Below, piece after piece: positions 9,500 through 18,421 of a stretch of 64,000 bases of DNA. The stretch is from positions 124,001 through 188,000 of the forward strand of contig NZ_VRKW01000008.1 of assembly GCF_009746715.1 (NCBI RefSeq), written 5' to 3'. The stretch comes from Ketobacter sp. MCCC 1A13808 (GTDB taxonomy: Bacteria > Pseudomonadota > Gammaproteobacteria > Pseudomonadales > Ketobacteraceae). A model generated the notes under the pieces. It did no database searches and was not told the DNA's origin. It was given only the letters and a program-made list of their open reading frames with translations. The translations under genes were made by a program, and so were the position numbers. Position 1 is the first letter of the stretch, and each line of letters begins with the position of its first letter.

Positions 9500-9802
9500 A
9501 TGTCTACTATTGACGGCGCGTGGAACTTGATCTTGAAAGCGCCAAATGGCGAACAGCAAAGTGTTTTGACCTTGAAATCAGAAGGCGACGCTCTGACCGG
9601 CACTATTGCTAATGACAGTTTCGGTGTTCAGGACATTGAAGACGGCAAATACGACGGTGAAACGCTGAGCTGGAAAAGCAAAATCACCAAGCCAATGAAA
9701 CTAACCCTGACCTATACAGCTACTCTTGATGAAAACAACAATATCAAGGGAAAAGCAAATGCTATGATGGCAAAAATCCCTTTTACCGGCACCCCGGTTT
9801 GA
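9500..9802 (+). CDS. Small conserved hypothetical protein (100 aa)
   Basis: A 100-residue cytoplasmic protein without signal peptide or membrane segment. The start at 9500 is fixed by an excellent GGAGG 5 nt upstream; an upstream in-frame GTG at 9458 has no such support. The sequence begins STIDGAWNLILKAPNGEQQ and continues with alternating strand patterns (LKSEGDALTGTIAND, DGKYDGETLSWKSK, PMKLTLTYTATLDE, IKGKANAMMAKIPFTG), reading as a small up-and-down beta-sheet or barrel of the kind that binds small hydrophobic ligands. I recognise this style from uncharacterised proteobacterial proteins but not a named family. It is a single-gene unit ending in a large inverted repeat. Confidence 0.8.
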   Translation: MSTIDGAWNLILKAPNGEQQSVLTLKSEGDALTGTIANDSFGVQDIEDGKYDGETLSWKSKITKPMKLTLTYTATLDENNNIKGKANAMMAKIPFTGTPV

Positions 9803-9831
9803 ATGTTGGCGAAATAGCAATTAAATAAGTT

Positions 9832-9900
9832 TGGCCGTTGAAAACGACTGATCTAGGGTAGTCACCAGACCACTTTATAAAGACGATTTATCAACGGCCA
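9832..9900. repeat. 10-bp inverted repeat with 49-nt loop
   Basis: TGGCCGTTGA at 9832-9841 and its exact complement at 9891-9900 enclose a 49-nt loop containing a smaller GACT...AGTC pair. The right arm is followed by TACTTTTT, so this could be an unusually long terminator for the small gene ending at 9802, or the base of a structured RNA. The function is inferred. Confidence 0.45.
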
Positions 9901-10023
9901 TACTTTTTCAATTAACAGATAAATCCCACCTACCCAGCAAAAACCCTTTCCAGATCCCTTGTCTTGCCGCTCACACGCGCATTCCTCACCAAATAGTTTC
10001 TATGCCGATCGCATGATGCCCAT

Positions 10024-10054
10024 AAAAAAAGCGGCGATTTGCATCGGCCGCTTT
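10024..10054 (-). terminator. Rho-independent terminator of P450 gene
   Basis: AAAGCGGC (10028-10035) pairs with GCCGCTTT (10047-10054). Read on the minus strand the hairpin runs directly into seven Ts (10024-10030), a classical intrinsic terminator 28 bp past the P450 stop codon. On the plus strand a weaker GATGTTTTT tail follows. Confidence 0.75.
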
Positions 10055-10081
10055 GATGTTTTTACTTCAATTACAATGAAA

Positions 10082-11305
10082 TCAATAGGTGATGACAGGC
10101 AGCGAATCCCAACCCCGGACCGTAGAAGTTCTGGATTGTTTTGCTTTTTCCATATCCACTTTCCAGCGGGGAAAACGCTTGATAACTTCCTGCAACGCAA
10201 CGCGACCTTCTAATTTTGCAAGATGGCTTCCCATACAAAAATGAATGCCGTGTCCGAACGTCAGCATTTGATCCGCTTTGCGACGGATATTAAACGTATC
10301 TGCGTCTTTAAATTTTCGCTCGTCACGATTAGCTGACGCATTCAGCAACAACATAACGCTGCCTTTGGGTACGATCTGTCCGTGATGTTCCACGTCTTTT
10401 GTTACATAACGCGCCTGCACAGGGGAGGGCGGCTCATAACGTAAAACTTCATCGATCGTGCTATTAACCAGGCTGGGATCAGCCACCAGCTCCGCGAGCT
10501 GATCCGGATGTTCTGCCAGTGTTTTACCCGTCCATCCGATTAGCCGGGTTGTCGTTTCATTACCTGCGCCAGCAAGTAAGCGGACATAACCCAGTATTTC
10601 ATCACGGCTAAGGCAACGTTTTTCACCGGTATCATCGACAAACTCAGTGGTTAGCAGTTGCGTCATTAGATCGTCTGACGGGTTTTGTTCACGCCAATCC
10701 AGATAAGTACCAAACAAATCATTAACTTCGATGGGTTCGCCATCCTCGCCGCTGAAACGGAATTTAAAGTTATCAGAGGGAGCACCTTTCTCATCCAGAT
10801 CCAACCCTTCCAGGGAAAAGTCCCGGATTTTGGTTTGATCGGCTTCGGGAATACCCAACAGCATGCCTATAGTGCGCATCGGCATTTCCTGGCCAAGATC
10901 CGTGATGAAATCGAATCCACCTTTACCCACCAGAGGATCAAGTACCTGGGTAGTAAACTCCCGAACCTTGGGCTCAACAGCGGCAATCGCACGCGGCGTA
11001 AATAACTTTCTCAGTAAGTCGCGATGGATGTCATGCATCGGCGGATCTTCGAAGATAAACATACCCGGTGGCGGCTCAAACTCGCCTTTAATCAGCTCCA
11101 TGATGGTACCCCTTGCGGAGCTGTAGGTATCAAAGTCTTTCAAACAGGCAGTGACATCTTCATAGCGGCTCAGGGCATAGAAATCATGCTCTTCGTTGTA
11201 GTAAAGAGGTGCCTCATCGCGCATCCGCTTCCATATAGGATATGGATCGGTGTCTATATCAAAGTCATACGGGTCATAGTAAAGTGGTGATTCCGGAGCG
11301 GTCAT
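10082..11305 (-). CDS. Cytochrome P450
   Basis: A 407-residue soluble bacterial P450 monooxygenase. It shows the I-helix oxygen-activation motif AGAGNETTT, the K-helix ExxR (EVLR in DEVLRYEPPSP) and the heme-binding FGHGIHFCMG with the axial thiolate at Cys357. It would hydroxylate a hydrophobic substrate with electrons from a ferredoxin and reductase, neither of which is adjacent; the only ferredoxin in the window is next to the other P450 at 49.6 kb. The start is the ATG at 11305, which has GAGGTG 9 nt upstream; a GTG at 11317 overlaps that Shine-Dalgarno and is unlikely. The promoter lies in the 700-bp gap upstream, which carries a degenerate copy of the CAACAGTGTTG palindrome. Confidence 0.93.
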   Translation of the reverse strand: MTAPESPLYYDPYDFDIDTDPYPIWKRMRDEAPLYYNEEHDFYALSRYEDVTACLKDFDTYSSARGTIMELIKGEFEPPPGMFIFEDPPMHDIHRDLLRKLFTPRAIAAVEPKVREFTTQVLDPLVGKGGFDFITDLGQEMPMRTIGMLLGIPEADQTKIRDFSLEGLDLDEKGAPSDNFKFRFSGEDGEPIEVNDLFGTYLDWREQNPSDDLMTQLLTTEFVDDTGEKRCLSRDEILGYVRLLAGAGNETTTRLIGWTGKTLAEHPDQLAELVADPSLVNSTIDEVLRYEPPSPVQARYVTKDVEHHGQIVPKGSVMLLLNASANRDERKFKDADTFNIRRKADQMLTFGHGIHFCMGSHLAKLEGRVALQEVIKRFPRWKVDMEKAKQSRTSTVRGWDSLPVITY

Positions 11306-12006
11306 AGTGTAAAACACCTCTAATTAAATCGATTCTTATTGATCGAGGTTGGTAAATACAAAACTATTCAATTTAGACTATATCGGTTGGATGGTGATGC
11401 GTGGTGTGACCAGCTTCGCTACGACAGTACAATACCAATCGGCAAAGCCTAAAAGCCTACAAACACGTCCCGAACAAGCCTTAATGTCCTAATGCTGCAA
11501 GCTTAAACCGTAGCGATAATATTAGTCAACAGTGATGTTCAATATAAAGCTGTGACCGGGCAGTTTCAGTAGCCTTCCTGCGACAGCACAGGTTCGAAGA
11601 CACAAAACGCGACTGCACCCCTGGATGCCTTTTCATGTGTAGATCAGTTGCTTAACGCTGAAACAACCCGCTGTGCATCGGTCATTTTTCCCCTTTGATA
11701 TCCGAACAGAAGACCAACTGTGTTTTGGGTCTCACACCGTTGCAACTGTGCTCTTTGGTGCTTTATTTATATAGTCAGCGAGTCAGCGCAAGACCAACCT
11801 CCGGCCCGGCCAGGCTCGTGACCGGACAGTCGAACACGCCACTCTACATCAACCCGGTGTGCGGCCGACTATACCGTCCGGTTGTGACCAGCAACCCTAA
11901 AAACGGTCACAAATTTGCATAACATAAATCAACAGTGTTGTTGACTAGCGGTGTTTCCTTGGATACCCTAGCTAAAACTAATAATATGAATGAGAGGTGA
12001 ATTAAC
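11306..12006. promoter_or_regulatory. 700-bp divergent intergenic region
   Basis: The long gap between the divergent P450 and amidohydrolase genes. I see no credible gene; the one open frame of about 75 codons has no ribosome binding site and atypical composition. It holds a degenerate palindrome (GTCAACAGTGATGTTCAA, about 11526-11542) towards the P450, an exact CAACAGTGTTG at 11930-11940 towards the amidohydrolase, a GTGACCGG-R-CAGT direct repeat (11552-11565 and 11818-11831), and a 7-bp inverted repeat ACCGGAC/GTCCGGT (11821-11827 and 11876-11882). Confidence 0.5.
11930..11940. promoter_or_regulatory. Palindrome CAACAGTGTTG upstream of amidohydrolase
   Basis: An exact copy of an 11-bp palindrome found also at 28020 and 36063. 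It sits 66 nt before the amidohydrolase ATG and directly abuts TTGACT (11941-11946), a perfect-looking -35 start with TACCCT 17 nt later. An operator overlapping the promoter is the simplest reading; the cognate regulator is unknown. Confidence 0.55.
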
Positions 12007-13200
12007 ATGTCTGGTTTGTCTTACCCGACTTACGACGCTGACAACCATTTTTACGAGCCACCTGAAGCTCTGATGCGTTATCTGCCTAAAGAATTTCGAA
12101 ATGCGGTTGCCTATGTACAGGTAAACGGTCGCACTAAACTGGCCATCGGCGGCCAAATTACTAACTACATTCCTGATCCCACATTCGGTCACGTTGCAGC
12201 ACCCGGCCGACTGGTTGACTGGTTTTCAGGTAAAAACCCAGAAGGCATGACCATGCGCGAGTGCATGGGCAAGCCGATTGCACCTCCGACAGCTTGGCGT
12301 ACAGGCGAAGAGCGTCTGAAAGAACTGGACGAGCAAGGCCTGACCGGGGCACTGATGTTCCCAACCCTGGTCTCCGCAGTTGAAGAGCGCATGGGAAACT
12401 ATGACATCAAAGCCATGTGCGCCATCATGCACTCTCTTAATCAGTGGATGCTGGAAGAGTGGACATTCAACCGCAATAACCGGATTTTTACCGCCCCTGT
12501 AATTAGTCTTGCAGACGTCGACTGGGCAGTTAAAGAATTAGACTGGGCGATCAAAAACGGCGCCAAAACCGTTCTGGTACGTCCCGCTCCGGTTCCCGGC
12601 ATCACGGGCACTCGCTCACCCGGTTTCAAAGAGTTTGATCCTTTCTGGGCGCGCATCAACGAATCGAAAATTTTCGTCTCCCTGCACGCATCTGATAGTG
12701 GCTATGACCGCTTTGTTCGCATGTGGGTTGGCGGCAATGAATTCCAGCCGTTTGCACCTTCCGCGTTTAGCCATATTTTGAAACCTGCCGCTCGCGTTAT
12801 TGCAGATACTTGTGCTGCATTAATTTGTCATGGCGTTTTTGATCGTTTCCCCGAGGTGAAAGTTGCGACCATAGAAAATGGAGCTGCCTGGGTTGGTGAT
12901 TTGATTAAAACCATGGGCAAAGCGCATAAAGTTTTCCCGCAGGAGTTCAAATACGATCCGGTACAACGATTCAAAGAAAATATTTTTGTAGCACCTTTCT
13001 ATGAAGATTCCCTGGATATTCTGCGCGATTCAGTTGGCGCGGATCAGGTGCTGTTTGGTAGCGATTACCCACATCCAGAGGGCGTAGCCAGCCCGTTGCA
13101 ATTTATTGACAGACTGGATGCCTACACCGAAGCCGAGAAGCAAAAGGTTATGGGTGGAAACCTGCTGGGCCTGTTGGAACGTTCAGGCTCGCTGCAGTAA
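12007..13200 (+). CDS. Amidohydrolase family protein (COG2159-like)
   Basis: A 397-residue metal-dependent hydrolase of the amidohydrolase-2/TIM-barrel group. It starts with YDADNHFYEPPEAL, a variant of the DxDxHxxE metal motif, and carries a central SLHASDSG segment, CHGVFDRFPEVKVATIENGAAWV (a common family signature) and FGSDYPHPEG near the C-terminus with the last metal-binding Asp. Members hydrolyse C-C or C-N bonds or decarboxylate cyclic acids, and many of this subtype sit in degradation clusters for hydrophobic ring compounds. AGAGGTG lies 8 nt upstream of the ATG. The gene is transcribed alone from a promoter with the CAACAGTGTTG palindrome and ends at a good terminator (13343-13366). 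The substrate is unknown. Confidence 0.88.
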   Translation: MSGLSYPTYDADNHFYEPPEALMRYLPKEFRNAVAYVQVNGRTKLAIGGQITNYIPDPTFGHVAAPGRLVDWFSGKNPEGMTMRECMGKPIAPPTAWRTGEERLKELDEQGLTGALMFPTLVSAVEERMGNYDIKAMCAIMHSLNQWMLEEWTFNRNNRIFTAPVISLADVDWAVKELDWAIKNGAKTVLVRPAPVPGITGTRSPGFKEFDPFWARINESKIFVSLHASDSGYDRFVRMWVGGNEFQPFAPSAFSHILKPAARVIADTCAALICHGVFDRFPEVKVATIENGAAWVGDLIKTMGKAHKVFPQEFKYDPVQRFKENIFVAPFYEDSLDILRDSVGADQVLFGSDYPHPEGVASPLQFIDRLDAYTEAEKQKVMGGNLLGLLERSGSLQ

Positions 13201-13342
13201 GTAACAATATTGATTGAGGGAGGCGAGCCGACGAGCATTAGCGGTTCGCCACCGATTTATTTAAGTGTCGAACCGAGTGGGCGAATAGCCTATCTTTTTT
13301 ATGAGTTGTTTTTAGAGATTTTGAGTTAGTTTGTTGTCCTAT

Positions 13343-13366
13343 GCCGGCCCTCAGCCGGCTTTTTTT
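13343..13366 (+). terminator. Rho-independent terminator
   Basis: GCCGGC-CCTCA-GCCGGC (13343-13359) followed immediately by seven Ts. It lies about 140 bp after the amidohydrolase stop, in the 324-bp convergent gap before the ACS gene at 13525. A weaker GGCGAGCC/GGTTCGCC hairpin precedes it near 13222. Nothing else is recognisable in this gap. Confidence 0.8.
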
Positions 13367-13524
13367 ATTACTTTCCCGGCATATCATCTTATGACAGGAC
13401 CTGCTCAGCGCTGATTGCTCCAAGTGATAGCAGGCTGTTTGGTGCACCGCATATATAACGAAAACATTAAAACCAGAGAAGGGAAGGGCAACAATCAAAT
13501 ATTGCCCTTATGGGAGAGAAAAGG

Positions 13525-15165
13525 TTACTCAGCGTTAATCAATAAACTACGTATTTTATGCTTTAACACCTTACCAGCATCGTTTTTAGGCAGCGCATCC
13601 CACAACACAACCTGTTCGGGGTATTTGAACTTTGCCACACCCTTGCTTGATAAGAGTTCTGCCAAATCAGCAACTCCGGGTGTTGCAGCTCCGATAGGGA
13701 CTATCACCGCGCAGGCTTTTTCTCCGGTTTTCGGATCGGGCAAGCCAACAATAGCGATTTCATTAATTGAGGGGTGATTGACAAGGAGATCCTCGATTTC
13801 CTTCGGCGCAATATTCTCACCATTACGAATAATAATATCTTTAGCGCGCCCGACGATAACCAGATAGTTATCGTCTTCCCAGCGCGCCAGGTCGCCGGTA
13901 CGGAAATAGCCTTCAGCATCGAACACGCTGGCCTCCGCTTCGGAATCAAGGTAACCCACCAGCATTTGTGGCCCCTTAGCGACCACTTCACCGGTATCGG
14001 ATAATTTCAGATGCGCGATACCCGCCTGACCATCCGTATCCGCTGCGTGCTCGACATTGCCGATAACCCCCACCGTCATCACCGGCACTTCTGTGGAGCC
14101 ATACACGCGAGTCACGACTGCGCGTTCAAAATACGCGTCCGCCTCGCGGATAAGTGACGGTGGAACTGAGGCGCCGCCGCACACAAACAACTTCAAGTCC
14201 GGTAATCTCGTCGCCGCATGACGCGCGGCTGCTAACGTTTGAACAAGGAATGGGGTTGCTCCAGCAAAATGCGTGCATCCCTCTGACACCAGCAGTTCCA
14301 CCGCCTGATCTGCATTCCAGTGCTCCATTAAAACTGCGGTAGCGCCCAACAAAAGAGGGCATTCGAACGCATAAATCGAGCCACCAATGTGACTGATAGG
14401 AGAGGCAACCAGGAACTTATTGCCCGGCTCCACCAGCCAATGCTCCCCTATTTGCTTGATCAGCGCGTGAATGGAATTGTGGCTATGCATCACACCCTTG
14501 GGGTTCCCCGTGGTGCCGGAGGTGTACATAATCATCCGCACAGCTCTGGGATCGACCTTGGGGAGGCCACCTGCGTCAGGTGAACGTTCAGATACCGCAG
14601 AGTTCCCGTCAAACAAAGATTCATAGGTATCAAATTGCTGGGATTTACCACGCAAAACAATAACTTCCGGAACCTTCTTCATCTGGTTTTGAAGTTTCTC
14701 GACTACACTGGTTAGCATATCTGCGTAGTGATGATTCCGGAATTGTTCCGGTATAAAGATCATTCGACACTGCAAATCCTGCAACATAAAACACAAATCG
14801 TGTTCCCGCAGCGAGGGCAGAACAGGATGGGCAATCATGCCGGCCATGGTAGCCGCCATATAGATGACTGCAGCCTCATGCCAATTGGGCAACATGAAGG
14901 AGATCACACTGCCTACCGGGTATCGGTCCGCCATTACGAGGGCTAGCGCGTGCGATTGTTGGTGTAAAGTGCGGGCATCAAGACGCACCGCGCCATCAAT
15001 AATCAGGATCCGTTCCGGCTCTTGGGTTGCCGCTTGCAGCAATGTATCTGCGAGCGTTTCTTTAACCCAATAGCCTTTGCCGTAGGCGGCTTCCGCCTGC
15101 TTCTCATCCCAGCGGATGGACTTTCCCGCAATGGTTTTGCGCCCAACCTGTTCTACGGACTGCAT
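13525..15165 (-). CDS. Acyl-CoA synthetase (AMP-binding, cyclohexanecarboxylate-CoA ligase-like)
   Basis: An adenylate-forming CoA ligase of about 546 residues. The N-terminal SIRWDEKQAEAAYGKGYWVKETL is typical of the alicyclic/cyclohexanecarboxylate-CoA ligase branch. ANL motifs are YTSGTTGNPKGVMHSH, YGSTEVPV, GYFRTGDLARWEDD, VGRAKDIIIRNGENIAPKE and the catalytic Lys in LPKNDAGKVLKHKI. I chose the ATG at 15165; a TTG at 15237 in the same frame would add 24 residues and cannot be excluded. It is transcribed divergently from the beta-propeller gene and converges with the amidohydrolase. Its upstream region carries several palindromes, including a near copy of the IclR-linked one, so it may share control with the 15.5-24 kb genes. 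An alicyclic or branched acid substrate is inference. Confidence 0.9.
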   Translation of the reverse strand: MQSVEQVGRKTIAGKSIRWDEKQAEAAYGKGYWVKETLADTLLQAATQEPERILIIDGAVRLDARTLHQQSHALALVMADRYPVGSVISFMLPNWHEAAVIYMAATMAGMIAHPVLPSLREHDLCFMLQDLQCRMIFIPEQFRNHHYADMLTSVVEKLQNQMKKVPEVIVLRGKSQQFDTYESLFDGNSAVSERSPDAGGLPKVDPRAVRMIMYTSGTTGNPKGVMHSHNSIHALIKQIGEHWLVEPGNKFLVASPISHIGGSIYAFECPLLLGATAVLMEHWNADQAVELLVSEGCTHFAGATPFLVQTLAAARHAATRLPDLKLFVCGGASVPPSLIREADAYFERAVVTRVYGSTEVPVMTVGVIGNVEHAADTDGQAGIAHLKLSDTGEVVAKGPQMLVGYLDSEAEASVFDAEGYFRTGDLARWEDDNYLVIVGRAKDIIIRNGENIAPKEIEDLLVNHPSINEIAIVGLPDPKTGEKACAVIVPIGAATPGVADLAELLSSKGVAKFKYPEQVVLWDALPKNDAGKVLKHKIRSLLINAE

Positions 15166-15224
15166 GTCAAAAATGGCCCCTTTCGCGTTCAAATGTGTTG
15201 TTTGCACCCATGTCGTTACGATAT

Positions 15225-15240
15225 CATTTGACTGCAAATG
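15225..15240. promoter_or_regulatory. Palindrome CATTTG-ACTG-CAAATG
   Basis: A perfect 6-4-6 inverted repeat, 60 bp upstream of the ACS start at 15165 in the divergent control region, followed by a second one (AACAC-AA-GTGTT, 15241-15252). The tandem palindromes suggest operators, but no regulator is assigned. Confidence 0.4.
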
Positions 15241-15282
15241 AACACAAGTGTTGATTATTAGCGTAGAATTAAACAGGCCTGC

Positions 15283-15297
15283 TGTTCAATATTTTGA
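15283..15297. promoter_or_regulatory. Candidate IclR-linked operator, copy 1
   Basis: TGTTCAATATTTTGA, identical over 15 bases to 19415-19429 beside the IclR gene. Its palindromic core TTCAA-TATT-TTGAG has one mismatch. It lies between the divergent ACS (15165) and beta-propeller (15487) genes. Confidence 0.5.
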
Positions 15298-15486
15298 GTG
15301 TTCCAAGTTGCGGATGTTGACGAAGGTCCACCCGGAATAGTTGTCTCCGAAGGCAATCATTAGCAGGAGCAGAACAAGACTCCGTTCCGGTGTAGAGACC
15401 CATTACATCAGAGCGGCTGGCACTGATAACGGCGCATTAATAATAACGATAAATAAAAAACAATTATGACAGGAGAGCAGTACGCC

Positions 15487-17085
15487 ATGACCTCACAAAC
15501 CGGACGCTATGCACAACCCGGATCAGTTGAACTGGCAGAAGGTTGGTCAATGGAGAGGCTCACGCCACCAAGCCGATTGTTCGGCGCTAATGGAATACGG
15601 ACCGGCCCGGACGGACGCATTTATATTGCCCAGGTGTCGGGCAGCCAAATCAGCGCGATTGACGTGAATAGTGGCGTCATCGAAACCATCAGCCCGAAAG
15701 GTGGGGAAATTGTTGCGCCTGACGACATCGTATTCGATGACAAAGGCAATATTTTCGCTACGGAAATAACCGAAGGGCGAGTCAGCGTGCTCACCCCGAA
15801 TGGCCAGGCCAGGGTAATTAACGGCGATATGCCCTGTGCTAACCCCATTACCATTTATCAAGGCCGTTTGTTTGCCGGTGAATGCCGCCCCGATGGCCGA
15901 ATTATGGAGCTTGACCTCCATGGTGGGGCGCCGAAAGTGCTGCTCGAAAACGTACCCATGCCCAATGCGATGGAAGTTGGCCCTGACGGGATGCTGTATT
16001 TTCCGGTAATGGGCACCAACGAAATCTGGCGCGTAAGTCCCGAGGGCGGCCCGCACGAAGTGGTCGCCAAAGACTTAGGTGTGCCGGACGCAGTCAAGTT
16101 CGATTCCGAAGGGTTTATTGTGTCAACGCAAGTCGCCAGCGGACAGGTGTTACGCATCAATCCCAGTACCGGCGAACAGACTCCACTAGCCACAATCGCG
16201 CCGGGACTGGACAATTTAACCTTTGTGGGTAACCGGCTGTTCGTTTCCAGTATCTCGGGACAAATTAACGAAATACTAGCGGACGGAAAAGTCCAGTCCC
16301 TGGTCCCGGACGGGCTCAATTGGCCTCTGGGATTAGCAATGAACGACAACGGTGTATTGTTTGTCGCAGACGGCGGATTCACCTACACATTGCAACCCGG
16401 TGGAACACTGCAAAACGCCGGTATGTTATTTTCACCGGGTTTTCCGGGTTATACGCGTGGCGTCGTGGCTCTGGGTTCGGATGAATATGTAGTTACTACT
16501 GCCAATGGTCAGGTCTCGCGCTGGTCTCCTGCTAAACAAGAACACCAGGTGCTGGCCGATGGCTTCAATCAACTCTACGGTATCGCTATAGCATCCGGAG
16601 GCACGGTTTTCTTTGCAGAGCAGGGCACAGGCCGGTTGCTTTCAGTTCTTGACGGTGCCATAGAAACCCTCGCCAGCAATTTGAATAAGCCTTCCGGAGT
16701 CGCAGTGAGCGGTACCACGTGCCTGGTGGCCGAGGAGGGCGCAGGCAGAGTAGTGAAGGCCGCAAAAGGCGGTACAGAAATCGTGCTGGATGGTTTACAG
16801 CAACCACAGGGGATTCTGGTACGCGGTGACCTCTTGTTCGTGCTCGATGTCGGCACCAAAGAACTCATCCAGTACAACATGAGCACGAAGTCACGACGCA
16901 CCATTGCCACACAACTACCTATCGGTGCGCCACCGGGTGTAGTGCCAAAATTCCTGGATGCGATAGGTGTGCTTTCCGGACCGATGGGTCCGTTTGCAGA
17001 CCTTACAGATGACCGCGATGGTACGCTGTATATTTCTGCTGATGCAGAGGGTAGTGTGCTTTCGCTTAGACCATCCATCGCTTAG
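15487..17085 (+). CDS. SMP-30/gluconolactonase-like beta-propeller protein
   Basis: A 532-residue protein of repeated four-stranded blades with recurring motifs such as GIRTGPDGRIYIA, DDIVFDDKGNIFA, MEVGPDGMLYFP, AVKFDSEGFIVS, NLTFVGNRLFVSS and GLAMNDNGVLFVADGG. This is the SMP-30/gluconolactonase/NHL beta-propeller type. It is about twice the usual 300-residue SMP-30 length and reads as two propellers (roughly 1-300 and 300-532). Such proteins bind a metal at the centre and often hydrolyse lactones, which would suit a pathway with a Baeyer-Villiger-type enzyme, but this is inference. No signal peptide is evident. The ATG at 15487 has AGGAGAG about 9 nt upstream; the ATG at 15466 has none. 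It heads a run with the dehydratase 52 bp downstream. Confidence 0.8.
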   Translation: MTSQTGRYAQPGSVELAEGWSMERLTPPSRLFGANGIRTGPDGRIYIAQVSGSQISAIDVNSGVIETISPKGGEIVAPDDIVFDDKGNIFATEITEGRVSVLTPNGQARVINGDMPCANPITIYQGRLFAGECRPDGRIMELDLHGGAPKVLLENVPMPNAMEVGPDGMLYFPVMGTNEIWRVSPEGGPHEVVAKDLGVPDAVKFDSEGFIVSTQVASGQVLRINPSTGEQTPLATIAPGLDNLTFVGNRLFVSSISGQINEILADGKVQSLVPDGLNWPLGLAMNDNGVLFVADGGFTYTLQPGGTLQNAGMLFSPGFPGYTRGVVALGSDEYVVTTANGQVSRWSPAKQEHQVLADGFNQLYGIAIASGGTVFFAEQGTGRLLSVLDGAIETLASNLNKPSGVAVSGTTCLVAEEGAGRVVKAAKGGTEIVLDGLQQPQGILVRGDLLFVLDVGTKELIQYNMSTKSRRTIATQLPIGAPPGVVPKFLDAIGVLSGPMGPFADLTDDRDGTLYISADAEGSVLSLRPSIA

Positions 17086-17137
17086 TTTCTATTAGTTTAT
17101 ATCGATTTATAAAAACAATTACTCACTTGGAGTGAAC

Positions 17138-18319
17138 ATGACTAACACAAGCCTGAAAGACGCAACTCTTGACTGTTCAGAGCTGGACCAACACATGGGG
17201 AAACCCATGGCACCGGCGCGCATGAAGGAACCTCTACACAATAACGATTTCCGGCGCTGGGTGCAGGCCATGCACTATCCAAACCTGCTGCACTACGATC
17301 ATGATTTTGCGGCTGAAGGTCGATATGGTCGTTTAGTGGCACCCCAATCTTTCGCAGTTGCTGCCGATGACGGACACGGTGCCGTACCGGCCTGTGTTGG
17401 CAAAATCCCGGACTCACACCTGATCTTCGGTGGTGATGAATGGTGGTTTTACGGCCCCAAAGTATTCGGCGGAGACAGCTTGACCAATGAAAAAGTGCCA
17501 TTCGACTACTCTGTCAAAGAAACCAAATTCGCAGGTCCTACTTGCTTCCAGCGCGGCGATAATAACTACTACAACCAGGATGGTGATTTCATTGCAAAAC
17601 AGCGCTCCACTACCATCCGTTATCGTGCAGATCTGGCACTTGAAATGGGCGCCATAAAAGACAGCGAAGACGATCCGATCTGGACTCCGGAACAGCTGGA
17701 AGAATTAGAAACCAAAAAGTACGAATACATCAAGATGATGCACGATCTGGGGCATGGTAAGCGGTATTGGGATGATATTACCGTAGGCGACGAGCTACCG
17801 GTACGCATTATCGGCCCGCACAGTATTGCCAGCTTTGCCACTGAATGGCGCGCCTACCTGTTCACAATCTGGGGCGGCACCCATCGCCCTGGGATGGATA
17901 TGGAATCGTTTGGCTTTACCAAAGAAATGGCCGGACATGAAAACGATCCGGTAATGGAAAAAGATAACCCCGAATGGACCGACGGCGCTTACTTCGGTCC
18001 GTCTCGTGGGCATTTATTTCCGCATTTCGCACGTAAAATCGGTATGCCTCGGGGCTACGGCTATGGCGCTTCAATGGGCGCCTGGATTCTCGACTACCTG
18101 GCTGGCTGGGCAGGTGAATGGGGTCAGGTTGTGCATTGCAATTCGTCTTATCGTGGACCGGCATTTACCGGTGACAGCACGGTTATGACAGCCACTGTTG
18201 AAGACAAATTAGTGGATGCAGAAGGACGCAATATTATTCAGGTGGCATGCAAAATGACAAATCAACTGGGTAATACAATGGCAACGGCAAAAGCGGAAAT
18301 AGAGCTACCGAAAAAATAA
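17138..18319 (+). CDS. FAS1-like dehydratase / MaoC-type double-hotdog protein (copy 1)
   Basis: A 393-residue protein with two hotdog halves. The N-terminal half has FRRWVQAMHYPNLLHYD followed by YGRLVAPQSF, the region that in MaoC-type hydratases carries the active site. The C-terminal half has YGYGASMGAWILDYLAGWAGEWG and a strand-rich end. The family is predicted to hydrate or dehydrate acyl-CoA or acyl-ACP intermediates; no usual catalytic GDxNPxH is intact here. It closely resembles copy 2 at 37216-38409 and more distantly copy 3 at 21080-22204. GGAG precedes the ATG at 17138 by 5 nt; a GTG at 17132 is in the same frame. It follows the beta-propeller gene and is convergent with the IclR gene. 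Confidence 0.82.
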   Translation: MTNTSLKDATLDCSELDQHMGKPMAPARMKEPLHNNDFRRWVQAMHYPNLLHYDHDFAAEGRYGRLVAPQSFAVAADDGHGAVPACVGKIPDSHLIFGGDEWWFYGPKVFGGDSLTNEKVPFDYSVKETKFAGPTCFQRGDNNYYNQDGDFIAKQRSTTIRYRADLALEMGAIKDSEDDPIWTPEQLEELETKKYEYIKMMHDLGHGKRYWDDITVGDELPVRIIGPHSIASFATEWRAYLFTIWGGTHRPGMDMESFGFTKEMAGHENDPVMEKDNPEWTDGAYFGPSRGHLFPHFARKIGMPRGYGYGASMGAWILDYLAGWAGEWGQVVHCNSSYRGPAFTGDSTVMTATVEDKLVDAEGRNIIQVACKMTNQLGNTMATAKAEIELPKK

Positions 18320-18421
18320 GACAGGTTGCCGAATGGGGAGCACGCACATAGGAGCCAGGATAATGTTCCCGGCGCCTATGCCCAATTTGCGAATCAGCGT
18401 GTCTGAGCAGCGGACTACCGT

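Noticed and set aside
11695-11922. Open frame of 75 codons in the P450-amidohydrolase gap
   Set aside because: No ribosome binding site, no recognisable domain and unlike other proteins of the window; more likely chance.
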